Origin: an uncultured Clostridia bacterium
Lineage (GTDB): Bacteria; Bacillota; Clostridia; Christensenellales; Borkfalkiaceae
Reading direction: 5' to 3'
Length of the DNA stretch: 64,000 nucleotides
Assembly (NCBI GenBank): GCA_934272745.1
Contig: CAKQSI010000005.1
Span: forward strand, 1 to 64,000
Both the position numbers and the translations under genes were made by a program. The notes beneath the pieces were generated by a model. The model was not told where the DNA came from, ran no database searches, and saw only the letters and a list, made by a program, of their open reading frames with translations. Positions 1 to 8,870 of the stretch are shown piece after piece. Positions within the stretch are counted from its first letter, which is position 1; the number at the start of each line of letters is the position of its first letter.

Positions 1-160
1 CCGATTTGCGGCGGGGAGAACCGCAGCCTGCCGATGTGCCACGTTAAACGCAGCGCGCAGATTGTGCCGACTTACGGCGGGAAGCGTCGCCCGCCGACCG
101 CATAACTATAGACGCAACTATAAAGCAAGCCCGATTGCGCAGTCTTACGGAGGAGAAAAG

Positions 161-1117
161 ATGAATTTTACAGGTCTTGTCAAAGAGGATATTTTGTCTT
201 CCGTCAGGGAGAACGCCTGCTGCAGGGTGGCGTTTTTAAGCGCCTATCTGCACGCCGTGCTTTCGGTGGTGAAAAACAGCGAGGGCTTCGGGTTCGAGAT
301 CGAGACCGAAAGCGAGGATCTTGCCGCATTCGTGCAGGAAGAATTGCATAGTATGTTCGGCAAGGAGGCGGACGAGATTGCCCTGAAGGCGGACAAACTG
401 CGCGCTTCTGCGCGTCTGATTCTGCGGTTTACGGGGGAAGGCTGTGCCGATATTCTCAAAGAACTGGGTTTTCTTTCCGCGGAGGAACCGGCAAGACTGC
501 TTTACGAAATCCCGCGCGAGATTGTGGAAAACGACTGCTGTAAGCGCGCGTTTGTCGCGGGCGCTTTTCTCGGCGCCGGCAGCGCGACCCTTCCCGAAAA
601 GGGGGCGGAACACAGCAGCGGTACGGGGTATCATCTGCAATTTTTGTTTTCGGGGTACGAATACGCCTCTACCTTTTGCGAACTGCTTGCCGTCTGCGAC
701 TTTTTCCCGAAACTGATCGAGCGCAAAAACGGCTTTGTAGTATACTTTAAAAACAGTCAGATCATCAGTGATTTTCTGGCGTTCATCGGTGCCGGGCGCA
801 GCGTGTGCGCACTTCAGGAACGGCTGGTGGAAAAGTCCTTTCAAAATCAGGTCAACCGGCAGGTGAACTGCGAAATGGGCAATATGACCAAGCAGGTCAA
901 CGCCTACGTCGCGCAGAAACTTGCCATCGGCGTGATCGAAGAAACGGTGGGGGTGGATTCTCTGCCGGAAGGGCTGAAAGAGGTCTGCCGCGCGCGCCTT
1001 GCTTATCCGGACGCTTCTTTGGAATTGCTTGCGGAAACGCTGGGCATTACCAAAAGTTGTCTGAACCATCGTCTCAGGAAGATCGCGGCGCTTTCCAAAA
1101 CGCTTGCGGCGAAATAG
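161..1117 (+). CDS. whiA: WhiA, DNA-binding regulator of division/sporulation
   Basis: A 318-residue protein of WhiA length. The N-terminal two thirds match the homing-endonuclease-like (LAGLIDADG-type) fold of WhiA, including an early CCRVAFLSA segment. The C-terminal end carries a helix-turn-helix (about residues 285-306, LLAETLGITKSCLNHRL) typical of the family. WhiA binds DNA near division and sporulation genes in Gram-positive bacteria and influences division and chromosome segregation. The frame stays open upstream, but ATG 161 is chosen because GGAGGAG lies 6 bases before it (149-155). Its usual neighbours (rapZ, yvcK) would lie left of the window; pfkA follows after a 234-base gap with its own promoter-like sequence. 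Identification is firm; the role in this organism is inferred from the family. Confidence 0.93.
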   Translation: MNFTGLVKEDILSSVRENACCRVAFLSAYLHAVLSVVKNSEGFGFEIETESEDLAAFVQEELHSMFGKEADEIALKADKLRASARLILRFTGEGCADILKELGFLSAEEPARLLYEIPREIVENDCCKRAFVAGAFLGAGSATLPEKGAEHSSGTGYHLQFLFSGYEYASTFCELLAVCDFFPKLIERKNGFVVYFKNSQIISDFLAFIGAGRSVCALQERLVEKSFQNQVNRQVNCEMGNMTKQVNAYVAQKLAIGVIEETVGVDSLPEGLKEVCRARLAYPDASLELLAETLGITKSCLNHRLRKIAALSKTLAAK

Positions 1118-1272
1118 AATTCAAGGACGATTTGCGCGTTATTCGGACTGCTTTCCTATGCAAAGACGCGCATTTTTGCATAAGAGAGAAAGGCTTTTTT
1201 TCAAGGGGTGCCGAAAGCCGCGCATTTTTTTGCTGTTTTAAAAAATAGTGCGGGAAATGCCCCTCTAAACAG

Positions 1273-1300
1273 TTGTTTTTTTCTGAAAAAATGGTAAAAT
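1273..1300 (+). promoter_or_regulatory. Probable promoter of pfkA
   Basis: TTGTTT (1273-1278) and TAAAAT (1295-1300) are separated by 16 bases, in an AT-rich stretch about 50 bases before the pfkA start. This is a moderate sigma-A-type match. Confidence 0.5.
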
Positions 1301-1351
1301 AGATAGTGTAAAGATTATAAAGGCAAGTTTTGGCTTTGGAGGCTGTTACTT

Positions 1352-2320
1352 ATGAAAACCATCGGAGTGTTGACCAGCGGCGGAGATTGTCCCGGAATGA
1401 ATGCCTGCGTTCGCGCAGTCGTGCGTAGCGCAGGGACTCACGGAATGCAGGTTTACGGCATTAACCGCGGATATCAGGGGATTATGGACGGCGATATGCG
1501 TCTTTTGGACGCGGTTTCCGTTTCGGGCATCGTCGGCGAAGGCGGGACGATGATCCGCACCGCGCGTTGTCTGGAATTCAAAACGCCGGAAGGAAGAAAA
1601 AAAGCGGGCGACATGCTCAGAAAGTTCGGGATCGAAGGCTTGATCGTCTGCGGCGGCGACGGTTCGTTTGCGGGCGCAAAGTTACTTTGCGAAGAGCAGG
1701 GCGTTCCTTGCATCGGTATTCCCGGGACCATCGATAACGACCTTGCGTACACCGATTTTACGTTGGGCTTCGATACGGCGGTCAACACCGCGATTACCGC
1801 TATGAAAAACGTAGTAGACACGATGACCTCGCACGAGCGCGTCTGCATCGTGGAAGTGATGGGTCGCCATTGCGGCGACATTGCGTTATATTCCGCAATC
1901 GCGGCGGGAGCCGACGGCGTTATTCTTCCGGAGCAGCCGATGGATCTGGAAAAGATTGCGAACCGCATTCGCCGCACGCGCGAAATGGGCAAGGTTTCCA
2001 ATCTGATCGTCCTTGCGGAAGGTTGCGGCAAAGCCGACGAATACGTCACCCGGTTTGAAAAACTGTTGCCGGAACTGAGCATTCGCGGCACCAACCTCGG
2101 CTATCTGCTTCGCGGCGGCAGCCCGACGATGTACGATCGCCTGTTCGCTTCAAAAGCGGCGACGAGAGCGGTCAGTTTGCTGGAAAACGGCATCGGCAAC
2201 CGCGTAATCGGCGTCAGAAATAATCAGATCATCGATCTGGATATTTTCGAGGCGCTCAATATGCCGAAGACAGGCAACGACGACCTGTATCGGGAGTTTA
2301 ATGAACTCGTTTTGGATTAA
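1352..2320 (+). CDS. pfkA: ATP-dependent 6-phosphofructokinase
   Basis: A 322-residue protein of the usual bacterial PfkA length, catalysing ATP-dependent phosphorylation of fructose 6-phosphate, the committed step of glycolysis. The N-terminal GVLTSGGDCPGMN is the nucleotide loop. GGDGS at 101-105 marks ATP rather than pyrophosphate dependence (PPi enzymes usually have GGDDT). GTIDND at 125-130 holds the catalytic aspartate, and MGRHCGD follows. It starts at ATG 1352 after a GGAG at 1338-1341. It is monocistronic: a promoter lies upstream and a strong terminator directly downstream. Nothing unusual is seen. Confidence 0.97.
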   Translation: MKTIGVLTSGGDCPGMNACVRAVVRSAGTHGMQVYGINRGYQGIMDGDMRLLDAVSVSGIVGEGGTMIRTARCLEFKTPEGRKKAGDMLRKFGIEGLIVCGGDGSFAGAKLLCEEQGVPCIGIPGTIDNDLAYTDFTLGFDTAVNTAITAMKNVVDTMTSHERVCIVEVMGRHCGDIALYSAIAAGADGVILPEQPMDLEKIANRIRRTREMGKVSNLIVLAEGCGKADEYVTRFEKLLPELSIRGTNLGYLLRGGSPTMYDRLFASKAATRAVSLLENGIGNRVIGVRNNQIIDLDIFEALNMPKTGNDDLYREFNELVLD

Positions 2321-2326
2321 AGGAAA

Positions 2327-2354
2327 CGCCGGACGAAAGTTCGGCGCTTTTTTT
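2327..2354 (+). terminator. Intrinsic terminator of pfkA
   Basis: An 8-bp stem (2327-2334 with 2339-2346, one G-U pair) around a GAAA loop, followed by seven T from 2348. Confidence 0.9.
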
Positions 2355-2401
2355 AAGAACGCCATCGTTTCAGCCGGCGTTCTTGCAGGATAAGGGGAAT
2401 C

Positions 2402-3814
2402 ATGGAAATCGAGAAGAATGCGGAATATATCGGCGTCATTACGTCGCTAGGCGTAAACGGCGAAGGTATCATCAAGAAAAACGGCTATACCGTTTTTATT
2501 CCGTACGCCTTGCCGACCGAACGGGTGCGGTTCAAGGTACTGAAAGTCAAAAAGAATTACGCCTTCGGGAAAATCGTGCAGGTTCTGACCCCGGCGGACG
2601 AGCGGGTTCGCCCCAAGTGTCCGGTGTTCACCAAATGCGGCGGGTGCCAGATGCAGCACGTGAAATATTCCTATCAACTGAAATATAAAACCAAAGCCGT
2701 GCAGGATTGCTTTTCCAAAATCGCGGGTATCGACTATCCGGTCGCGCCCTGTATCAAAAGCGATCAGGACTGGGAATACCGCAACAAATTGCAGATTCCC
2801 ATAGTGTGGGACGAAAAGGGCGATCACGTCGGCTTCTTTGCCGAAAACAGCCACCGCGTGGTAGATATCGACGCGTGTTTTATTCACCCCGCCTGGTCGG
2901 CTACGGTGATTTCCGCCATCAAAAAATATATGGAAATTACCGGCGTGCACGGGTATAACGAAACGACGCGCCAAGGGCTTTTACGCCACGTCGTCGTGCG
3001 CGATATCGACGGAAAACTGCTGATCGTTCTTGTAATCAACGGCGAAACGCTTCCGCAGGAAGAGGTGTTTTTGTCTTTGCTGAAAGAGAAAATTCCCGAT
3101 TTTTCCTGCTATATCAACGTCAATACCGACGATACGAACGTTGTGACGGGGGAGCGCTACCGCTGCATTTACGGCAAGCCGCGCTATACCGCCGAGGAGT
3201 TCGGGATCACTTACGAAGCCGGACCCAACACCTTTTTGCAGGTCAACGGCGACGTGAAAAAGAAGATTTACGACCGTGCGATTCGTCTTGCGGGTATCAA
3301 TGCCGATACCGACGTGATCGACGCGTACAGCGGCGCCGGCATTATGACCGCGATGTGCGCCAAGGTGGCGAGAAAGGCGTACGGGATCGAGATCGTTCCG
3401 GAAGCGGTCGATTGCGCCAACCATTTAGCGGAACGCAACGGACTTTTGGGCAAGATGGAAAATATCTGCGGCGCCTGCGAAGAGGTTCTGCCGCCGCTGG
3501 TAGAAAAAATCCGTGCGGAAGGGCACCCCATTTCGGTTATTCTCGATCCGCCGCGAAAGGGCGCCGAGGAGAGCGTTCTTCACGCGCTTTTGCACGCGTT
3601 GCCCGACCGGATCGTTTATATTTCCTGTAATCCGGCAACCCTTGCCCGCGACGTCGGTATACTGACCGATACCCTCGTCCGTTCTGACGGCGAACTGAAG
3701 AAAAACCCCAACCCCGCACCCAAGTACGAGATCGTTTTTCTGCAACCGTATGATATGTTCGCACAAACGAAGCACGTCGAAACATTGGTTTGCCTGGAGA
3801 AAAGGGCGGATTAA
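2402..3814 (+). CDS. rlmD: 23S rRNA (uracil-C5)-methyltransferase, RlmD/RumA family
   Basis: A 470-residue SAM-dependent RNA methyltransferase that makes 5-methyluridine in 23S rRNA; the exact target (RlmD, RlmC or the dual RlmCD site) cannot be told from sequence alone. Parts in order: N-terminal TRAM RNA-binding domain (about 8-65), a 4Fe-4S cysteine set including CGGCQMQH (near 80), the FLQVN segment, the SAM-binding DAYSGAGIMTA (about 302-312), the catalytic LDPPRKG loop, and YISCNPATLARD with the nucleophilic cysteine. It starts at ATG 2402 behind AAGGGGAA. It lies alone between pfkA and a convergent lipoprotein gene, with a shared hairpin terminator after it. Confidence 0.92.
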   Translation: MEIEKNAEYIGVITSLGVNGEGIIKKNGYTVFIPYALPTERVRFKVLKVKKNYAFGKIVQVLTPADERVRPKCPVFTKCGGCQMQHVKYSYQLKYKTKAVQDCFSKIAGIDYPVAPCIKSDQDWEYRNKLQIPIVWDEKGDHVGFFAENSHRVVDIDACFIHPAWSATVISAIKKYMEITGVHGYNETTRQGLLRHVVVRDIDGKLLIVLVINGETLPQEEVFLSLLKEKIPDFSCYINVNTDDTNVVTGERYRCIYGKPRYTAEEFGITYEAGPNTFLQVNGDVKKKIYDRAIRLAGINADTDVIDAYSGAGIMTAMCAKVARKAYGIEIVPEAVDCANHLAERNGLLGKMENICGACEEVLPPLVEKIRAEGHPISVILDPPRKGAEESVLHALLHALPDRIVYISCNPATLARDVGILTDTLVRSDGELKKNPNPAPKYEIVFLQPYDMFAQTKHVETLVCLEKRAD

Positions 3815-3865
3815 GTTGCGAAATATGCCATAGGCAGACGTAATATTTTTATATTAAAAAGAGTG

Positions 3866-3896
3866 CCGCACACCCCATAGGGGCGTGCGGTCTTTA
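3866..3896. terminator. Bidirectional terminator between rlmD and lipoprotein gene
   Basis: CCGCAC plus CCCC pair with GGGG plus GTGCGG around an ATA loop (3866-3890). A short T run follows on the plus strand, and a T run (from AAAAA at 3856-3860) follows on the minus strand, so it can serve both convergent genes. Confidence 0.8.
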
Positions 3897-3927
3897 TGTG
3901 GAGTACGTTTTCCCATATTGATTGGCA

Positions 3928-4668
3928 TCAGCCAATTTTTTCCCACTTTGCAAACAGTTGTGTAACAAGTAGTTTCTGTTTTCTTCCTGTGTATATGTAA
4001 CCATCATTGTCGACAACCTTATAATTATAAAATTCTTTAGATGGAATAATGTCAGTTGTAAAATCCCAGGGTGTAATGCAGTCCTTTTCTTTATACCATC
4101 CCGCAAATGCGTAACCGTCCCGTACAGGGGCGTTTTCGGGGGGATATAAAATCGGTTCGTCATCGTAATCGTCTAATAAATAAATTCCGTCACCTGGCGC
4201 GTTGCTGTAATTGTATAGATAGGCGACGTTAGCGTATTTATTGGGGCGAACTTCTGCATAATTTGTTTTGATATCTGTTATTTGGCTGAAATATGGGTTG
4301 TAGAATGATGAGTCCTTCTCGTGGGTATCCGGGCTCATGCTTATTATTTTACCCTTGATAGATATGTAAAACGTTTTAACGGTATTTGGCAAATATATTC
4401 GTTGTAGGTTATTGGAATAAAACGAAGCGTCGAGCAGAGGCGGATGAAATCCAACTTGGCAGACAGGATAACCATCGATTTTGTCTGGAATGGTCAACGA
4501 TTGCAATTCTTCTCCCTTTGGGGTAAGTGACTCAATACAAACAGTGTTGTTTCTTTTAACTTTGTAATAGAAAATTCCATTATACGTTTTGGAAGAGCAA
4601 CTACTCAACAGAAGCGAACTGCCGAGAATGGCTGCAGATAGTAATACAAGTGCCAAAAACCGTTTCAT
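3928..4668 (-). CDS. Secreted lipoprotein with InlB-type (Listeria-Bacteroides) repeat
   Basis: A 246-residue protein with a lipoprotein signal peptide: a hydrophobic stretch at 5-22, then LLSSC with the lipidated Cys near 24. The C-terminal third carries one InlB B-repeat-like unit (GYAFAGWY..., then PWDF and ending AKWE), a beta-grasp domain often found in surface proteins. The central part is unassigned. A paralogue with the same plan lies at 9048-9791, also on the minus strand, so the hyp operon sits between two copies. A good minus-strand promoter lies upstream. Third-position composition is AT-richer than in neighbouring genes, which suggests later acquisition or relaxed selection. Function is unknown; surface exposure is inferred. 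Confidence 0.8.
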   Translation of the reverse strand: MKRFLALVLLSAAILGSSLLLSSCSSKTYNGIFYYKVKRNNTVCIESLTPKGEELQSLTIPDKIDGYPVCQVGFHPPLLDASFYSNNLQRIYLPNTVKTFYISIKGKIISMSPDTHEKDSSFYNPYFSQITDIKTNYAEVRPNKYANVAYLYNYSNAPGDGIYLLDDYDDEPILYPPENAPVRDGYAFAGWYKEKDCITPWDFTTDIIPSKEFYNYKVVDNDGYIYTGRKQKLLVTQLFAKWEKIG

Positions 4669-4758
4669 AATCTTTTCTCCTTATAATTGATTAGGGTATG
4701 GGTGCCAACTGTTTGTGTATACAGGATATCCGTATAATGGGGATCTGTTTAAGCTTAT

Positions 4759-4787
4759 TTTAATCTATTACGCAGGGGATGTCAATA
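4759..4787 (-). promoter_or_regulatory. Promoter of the 3928-4668 lipoprotein
   Basis: On the minus strand TTGACA (4782-4787) and TAAAAT (4759-4764) are separated by exactly 17 bases. Confidence 0.75.
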
Positions 4788-4847
4788 CTTTTGGCAAAAC
4801 GGAAGATCTTTCCTTACCCAAAATCGACAAATAATTTTCCGTTGCCA

Positions 4848-4876
4848 TTGACAATCAAAACCGTTTGTGTTACAAT
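4848..4876 (+). promoter_or_regulatory. Promoter of the hypB operon
   Basis: TTGACA (4848-4853), a 17-base spacer and TACAAT (4871-4876). The predicted start near 4883 leaves a leader of only about 13 bases that just contains the GAGGT ribosome binding site of hypB. Confidence 0.85.
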
Positions 4877-4895
4877 CGTTTTAATGAGGTGCCAT

Positions 4896-5573
4896 ATGGA
4901 TTCCGTAAGAATTATCGAAGTGAAACGCAGCATTTTCGAGGATAACGACAAGGACGCAAACGCGCTCCGCGCAGAACTCAAAAAGCGGAAGGTATTCCTT
5001 CTCAACCTGATGTCTTCTCCCGGCAGCGGAAAGACGACCACGCTGGTCAGAACCATCAATTTATTAAAAGATAAATACCGCATCGCCGTGATGGAAGCGG
5101 ACATCGATTCGGACGTGGACGCGAAAAAAATTGCGGAAAACACCGGCGTGCAGTCCGTGCAACTGCATACGGGCGGCATGTGCCATCTGGATGCAGACAT
5201 GACCCGACAGGGATTGAAGGGGCTGGATCTTTCTGCAGTAGATCTGGCGATTCTGGAAAACGTGGGGAACCTTGTCTGCCCGGCGGAATTCGACACGGGC
5301 GCGACCAAAAACTGCATGATCCTTTCGGTTCCGGAAGGGCACGACAAACCGCTGAAATACCCCCTGATGTTTTCCGTCTGCGACCTCGTGCTGATTAACA
5401 AGATCGACGTGGCGCCCTATTTCGATTTTGATTTGGAAAGATGTAAAGAATATATCAAAATGCGCAACCCGAAAGCCGAAATCATTCCCATTTCGGCAAA
5501 AACGGGAGAGGGCGTCGAGAAATTCGCCGCCTGGCTGGATAAGCAGATAAAGTTGCAAAAGGAAGGTGTCTGA
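4896..5573 (+). CDS. hypB: HypB, GTPase for nickel insertion
   Basis: A 225-residue SIMIBI-class GTPase that, with HypA, delivers nickel to metalloenzymes, classically [NiFe] hydrogenase. Visible motifs: Walker A SSPGSGKTT (about 38-46), EADIDSD, the metal-binding Cys-His in GGMCHLDA, ENVGNLVCPAEFD, and NKID for guanine specificity. The N-terminal histidine-rich or CxxCGC nickel store found in some HypB proteins is absent. ATG 4896 is chosen over an upstream in-frame ATG because the promoter lies between them and GAGGT ends 5 bases before it. It is followed directly by a large flavin/Fe-S oxidoreductase and then hypA. No hydrogenase structural gene or hypCDEF is in the window, so the client enzyme is unknown. 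Confidence 0.95.
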   Translation: MDSVRIIEVKRSIFEDNDKDANALRAELKKRKVFLLNLMSSPGSGKTTTLVRTINLLKDKYRIAVMEADIDSDVDAKKIAENTGVQSVQLHTGGMCHLDADMTRQGLKGLDLSAVDLAILENVGNLVCPAEFDTGATKNCMILSVPEGHDKPLKYPLMFSVCDLVLINKIDVAPYFDFDLERCKEYIKMRNPKAEIIPISAKTGEGVEKFAAWLDKQIKLQKEGV

Positions 5574-5574
5574 C

Positions 5575-8439
5575 ATGCCGGAAATGAGCAAAAAGTACGT
5601 GCCTAAACACATGTACGACCAAAATCCCAACCCCAAACTTTTGAAATTCGTCCGCCGCGTGACCGACCGGCTTCCCGGAAAACTCAAGGGAATCAAGACC
5701 GAGGATCCGGAATATTGGGGCTTTGCCTGCATTTTTGAAGACGAAATGACCGCGGAGGAACGCGAAAAGTCGCTGGACCTTCTTCTCCGGATGAAAACGC
5801 GCAAAAAATACCCCTATGCCGAAGTCAGAAAAATGTACGGCGAAACCGACCCGACTTTTGAAGCCGTGGTAGGAAAACTTGCCATCCTCGGCATGCTGGA
5901 ATACGATTACGGCGACAAGTATACGAAAGACGGACCCATTCCCGGCACGACCTACGAAAAGGAAGACCGACATTACTGGGTGCCGCTGTTCGTGCCCGGT
6001 TCCGCGGAATACACCAACATGAATACCCGGTTGATGGATAAACACCCGGAACTTGCCATGTTCTTCGAGCGCATGACCTTTCTGCCTCTCGAACACGTCA
6101 CCGCCATGGTACCGCCGGGCGGCTCCGGTATCGGAATGCACGTCATTCCGGTAGAAAAAGCCATTTCCATGGAAAATACCACCATGGATATCGAACACAT
6201 TTCTTACTGGCTGAAAAAGTACGAGGGGCATCTGGGCGCTTCCATCTGTTCCTGCCGCTACGGCAGAAAGAAACTGGACGAAGGCTGCGCGGACGATTAT
6301 CAGGGCTGGTGTATCGGCGTGGGCGACATGGCGGACTACTGCCGCGAAACGGGCAGGGGGTACGACATTACATACGACCAGGCAATGGAAATTTTAAAGC
6401 GCGCGGAAGACAACGGCTTCGTGCATCAGGTGACGAACATCGACGGCGAAAACAAGATTTTCGCGATCTGCAATTGCAACGTCAAAATCTGCAACGCACT
6501 CCGTACCAGTCAATTGTTCAATACGCCGAATATGTCGGCTTCCGCATACCGCGCGCACGTCGAAAAGCAAAAATGCGTTGCCTGCGGCGCCTGCGTGGAA
6601 TATTGCCCCGCGGGCGCGTTAAAACTGGGGCAGAAACTCTGCAAGGCGGACGGAACCGAAGTCAGATACCCCAAGCAGCCTTTGCCGGATACCCTCCGCT
6701 GGGGCAAACATATGTGGGACGAGGACTACCGCGATAAAAACCGTATCAACACGCACGAAACGGGGACTTCTCCCTGCAAAATCGCCTGCCCGGCGCATAT
6801 TGCCGTACAGGGGTATTTAAAGAAGGCAAGTCAGGGCAAGTACCGCGAAGCGCTTGCCATCATCAAAAAGGAAAATCCGTTCCCCGCGGTCTGCGGCAGA
6901 ATCTGCAATCGTCGTTGCGAAGACGCCTGCACGCGCGGTACTATCGACGCTGCGGTTTCGATCGACGCGGTGAAAAAGTTCATTGCGGAACAGGATTTAA
7001 AAGCCGAACATCGCTACGTTCCGGACATCGTCGTGGCTTCCAACCTCGGCAGATGGAAAGAGAAAATCGCGATCGTGGGCGGTGGTCCCGCGGGGCTTTC
7101 CTGCGCGTATTATCTGGCGCAGATGGGGTACTATCCTACGGTATTTGAAAAGAACGAACGCGCCGGCGGTATGCTCACCTACGGTATTCCTTCCTATAAA
7201 CTTGAAAAAGACGTCATCGACGCCGAGATCGGGATTATGAAAGAAATGGGCGTGGAGATTAAGTGCGGCGTGGAAGTCGGTAAAGACGTGACCATTCCGG
7301 AACTGAGAAAGCAGGGATATCGGGCGTTCTATATCGCCATCGGCTGTCAGGGCGGCAGACTTCCCGGCGTTCCCGGACAGGGCGCGGACGGCGTTACCAC
7401 CGCGGTGGAATTTCTGCACCGCGCCAACACCGGAAAAGAAAAGGTTTCGGGAGAAGTGGTCGTGGTCGGCGGCGGCAACGTCGCGATCGACGCAGCAAGG
7501 GTTTCCGCGCGCAGCGGCGCCGGAAAAGTCACCATGCTTTGTCTGGAAACCGAAGATATCATGCCCGCCAGCAGCGAAGAGGTGAAAGAAGCGCGCGAAG
7601 ACGGCGTTATCGTAAACTGCGGCTGGGGACCCAAGGAAGTACTGACCGAAGACGGAAAAGTCACCGCGATCGTTTTCAAAAAATGCCTCAGCGTTTACGA
7701 CGAAAATAAAAAATTCCACCCCGTATACGATGAAAACGAACTGCTTACCCTGCCTGCGGACAAGGTGATCTTCGCCATCGGGCAGAAGATCGAATGGGGC
7801 GCCCTGCTTTCCGGCAGCGCCGTGGAACTGGGCAGAGGCAACGGTCCGGTTGCCGACGGGTTGACCTATCAGACTTCGCAAGCGGATATTTTCGTGGGCG
7901 GTGACGTCCTGACCGGACCCAAGTTTGCCATCGACGCCATCGCGCAGGGGCACGAAGCCGCCGAAAGTCTGCACCGCTTCGTGCAGAACGGGCATATGAC
8001 CATCGGTCGCGACCCGCGCCGGTTCGTCCAGTTCGATACGGGCGATATTTTAGTGGAAAGTTACGATCATTCTGCCCGGCAGGAAGCGGCGGACGGTACC
8101 GAAAAATCCTTCCGCGACGTGCACGGCACCCTGACCGAAGAACAGGTCAAGACCGAAACCGCGCGTTGTCTGGGTTGCGGCACGGTGGTGGTGGACGCCA
8201 ACCGCTGTATCGGCTGCGGACTTTGTACTACGCGGTGTAAGTTCGAGGCGATCACGCTGCACAGAGATCACCCCGAAGCCAGCACTATGGTGGTTGCGGA
8301 AGATAAATTCGGTAAAATTCTGCCTAATATGGCGAAACGCGCGGCGAAGATTGTGTTCGTGAAAAACAGCAAGGAAGACCGCGAATTCGTCGCAAAGCGC
8401 AAAAAAGCGTATAAGAAAGCGCAGAAAAAGGAAAAATAA
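5575..8439 (+). CDS. Multi-domain FAD/NAD(P)-binding, [4Fe-4S] oxidoreductase (GltD-like core)
   Basis: About 954 residues. Residues 1 to about 320 are a cysteine-containing module (CSCRYG, CNCNVKIC) of a type fused to ferredoxin domains. Next comes a ferredoxin-like motif CVACGACVEYCPAG (about 335). From about 400 there is a GltD-like unit: N-terminal cysteine helix domain (CKIACPAH, CGRICNRRCEDAC), an FAD Rossmann motif IVGGGPAGLSC (about 500) and an NAD(P)H motif VVGGGNVAID (about 635). The end carries CLGCG and CIGCGLCTTRC for further clusters. It probably moves electrons between NAD(P)H and a ferredoxin-like or enzyme partner in the cytoplasm. GGAAGG at 5561 supports ATG 5575; GTG 5566 overlapping hypB is possible. 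It lies between hypB and hypA with no gaps, so is probably linked to a nickel enzyme or its maturation. Substrate unknown. Confidence 0.85.
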   Translation: MPEMSKKYVPKHMYDQNPNPKLLKFVRRVTDRLPGKLKGIKTEDPEYWGFACIFEDEMTAEEREKSLDLLLRMKTRKKYPYAEVRKMYGETDPTFEAVVGKLAILGMLEYDYGDKYTKDGPIPGTTYEKEDRHYWVPLFVPGSAEYTNMNTRLMDKHPELAMFFERMTFLPLEHVTAMVPPGGSGIGMHVIPVEKAISMENTTMDIEHISYWLKKYEGHLGASICSCRYGRKKLDEGCADDYQGWCIGVGDMADYCRETGRGYDITYDQAMEILKRAEDNGFVHQVTNIDGENKIFAICNCNVKICNALRTSQLFNTPNMSASAYRAHVEKQKCVACGACVEYCPAGALKLGQKLCKADGTEVRYPKQPLPDTLRWGKHMWDEDYRDKNRINTHETGTSPCKIACPAHIAVQGYLKKASQGKYREALAIIKKENPFPAVCGRICNRRCEDACTRGTIDAAVSIDAVKKFIAEQDLKAEHRYVPDIVVASNLGRWKEKIAIVGGGPAGLSCAYYLAQMGYYPTVFEKNERAGGMLTYGIPSYKLEKDVIDAEIGIMKEMGVEIKCGVEVGKDVTIPELRKQGYRAFYIAIGCQGGRLPGVPGQGADGVTTAVEFLHRANTGKEKVSGEVVVVGGGNVAIDAARVSARSGAGKVTMLCLETEDIMPASSEEVKEAREDGVIVNCGWGPKEVLTEDGKVTAIVFKKCLSVYDENKKFHPVYDENELLTLPADKVIFAIGQKIEWGALLSGSAVELGRGNGPVADGLTYQTSQADIFVGGDVLTGPKFAIDAIAQGHEAAESLHRFVQNGHMTIGRDPRRFVQFDTGDILVESYDHSARQEAADGTEKSFRDVHGTLTEEQVKTETARCLGCGTVVVDANRCIGCGLCTTRCKFEAITLHRDHPEASTMVVAEDKFGKILPNMAKRAAKIVFVKNSKEDREFVAKRKKAYKKAQKKEK

Positions 8440-8790
8440 ATGCACGAACTGGGCGTGGTTTTCCACTGCATCAAAGAAGTAAATAAAATTGCCGAAGAAA
8501 ACGGCGTAAAAAAGATCAATTCGGTCACGGTAGAAATCGGGGAGGTATCGGCAGTTTTGCCATACCTTTTCGAGGACTGCTGGAACTGGGCGGTACAGAA
8601 GGAAGACATTCTGCACAACGCCAAAGTGGTGATCGAAAAAATTCCCGCCGTGACCCATTGCGAAGGCTGCGGAAAGGACTATCCCACTGTAAAGCACGGT
8701 AAAATCTGTCCGCATTGCGGCAGCGAACGCACTTTTCTTTTGACCGGAAACGAATTGATGATTAAAGAGATCGAGGCCGTGGACGAGTAG
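8440..8790 (+). CDS. hypA: HypA, nickel chaperone for metalloenzyme maturation
   Basis: A 116-residue protein with the invariant N-terminal MHE (His2 binds nickel) and a zinc ribbon made of CEGC and CPHC (about 73-97). It partners HypB to hand over nickel. Its ATG follows the stop codon of the upstream oxidoreductase with no gap, so translation is probably coupled. A strong terminator follows, ending the hypB-oxidoreductase-hypA operon. Confidence 0.94.
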   Translation: MHELGVVFHCIKEVNKIAEENGVKKINSVTVEIGEVSAVLPYLFEDCWNWAVQKEDILHNAKVVIEKIPAVTHCEGCGKDYPTVKHGKICPHCGSERTFLLTGNELMIKEIEAVDE

Positions 8791-8816
8791 TTCCGCGGCT
8801 TTTCTTATGCGATAAA

Positions 8817-8862
8817 GGGCGCCGCCCGCAGGAAATTTCCTGCGGGCGGCGCCCTGTTTTTT
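8817..8862 (+). terminator. Terminator of the hyp operon
   Basis: A perfect 38-base palindrome (8817-8854) gives a GC-rich stem of up to 19 bp, followed by TGTTTTTT. Confidence 0.95.
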
Positions 8863-8870
8863 GTTAGGAG

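Noticed and set aside
1..105. Possible C-terminal end of a gene upstream of whiA (open in frame 1 to a stop at 103-105)
   Set aside because: The short peptide is Pro/Arg-rich and matches no family I recognise. The region also contains repeats of the kind seen near the whiA ribosome site, so coding cannot be supported.
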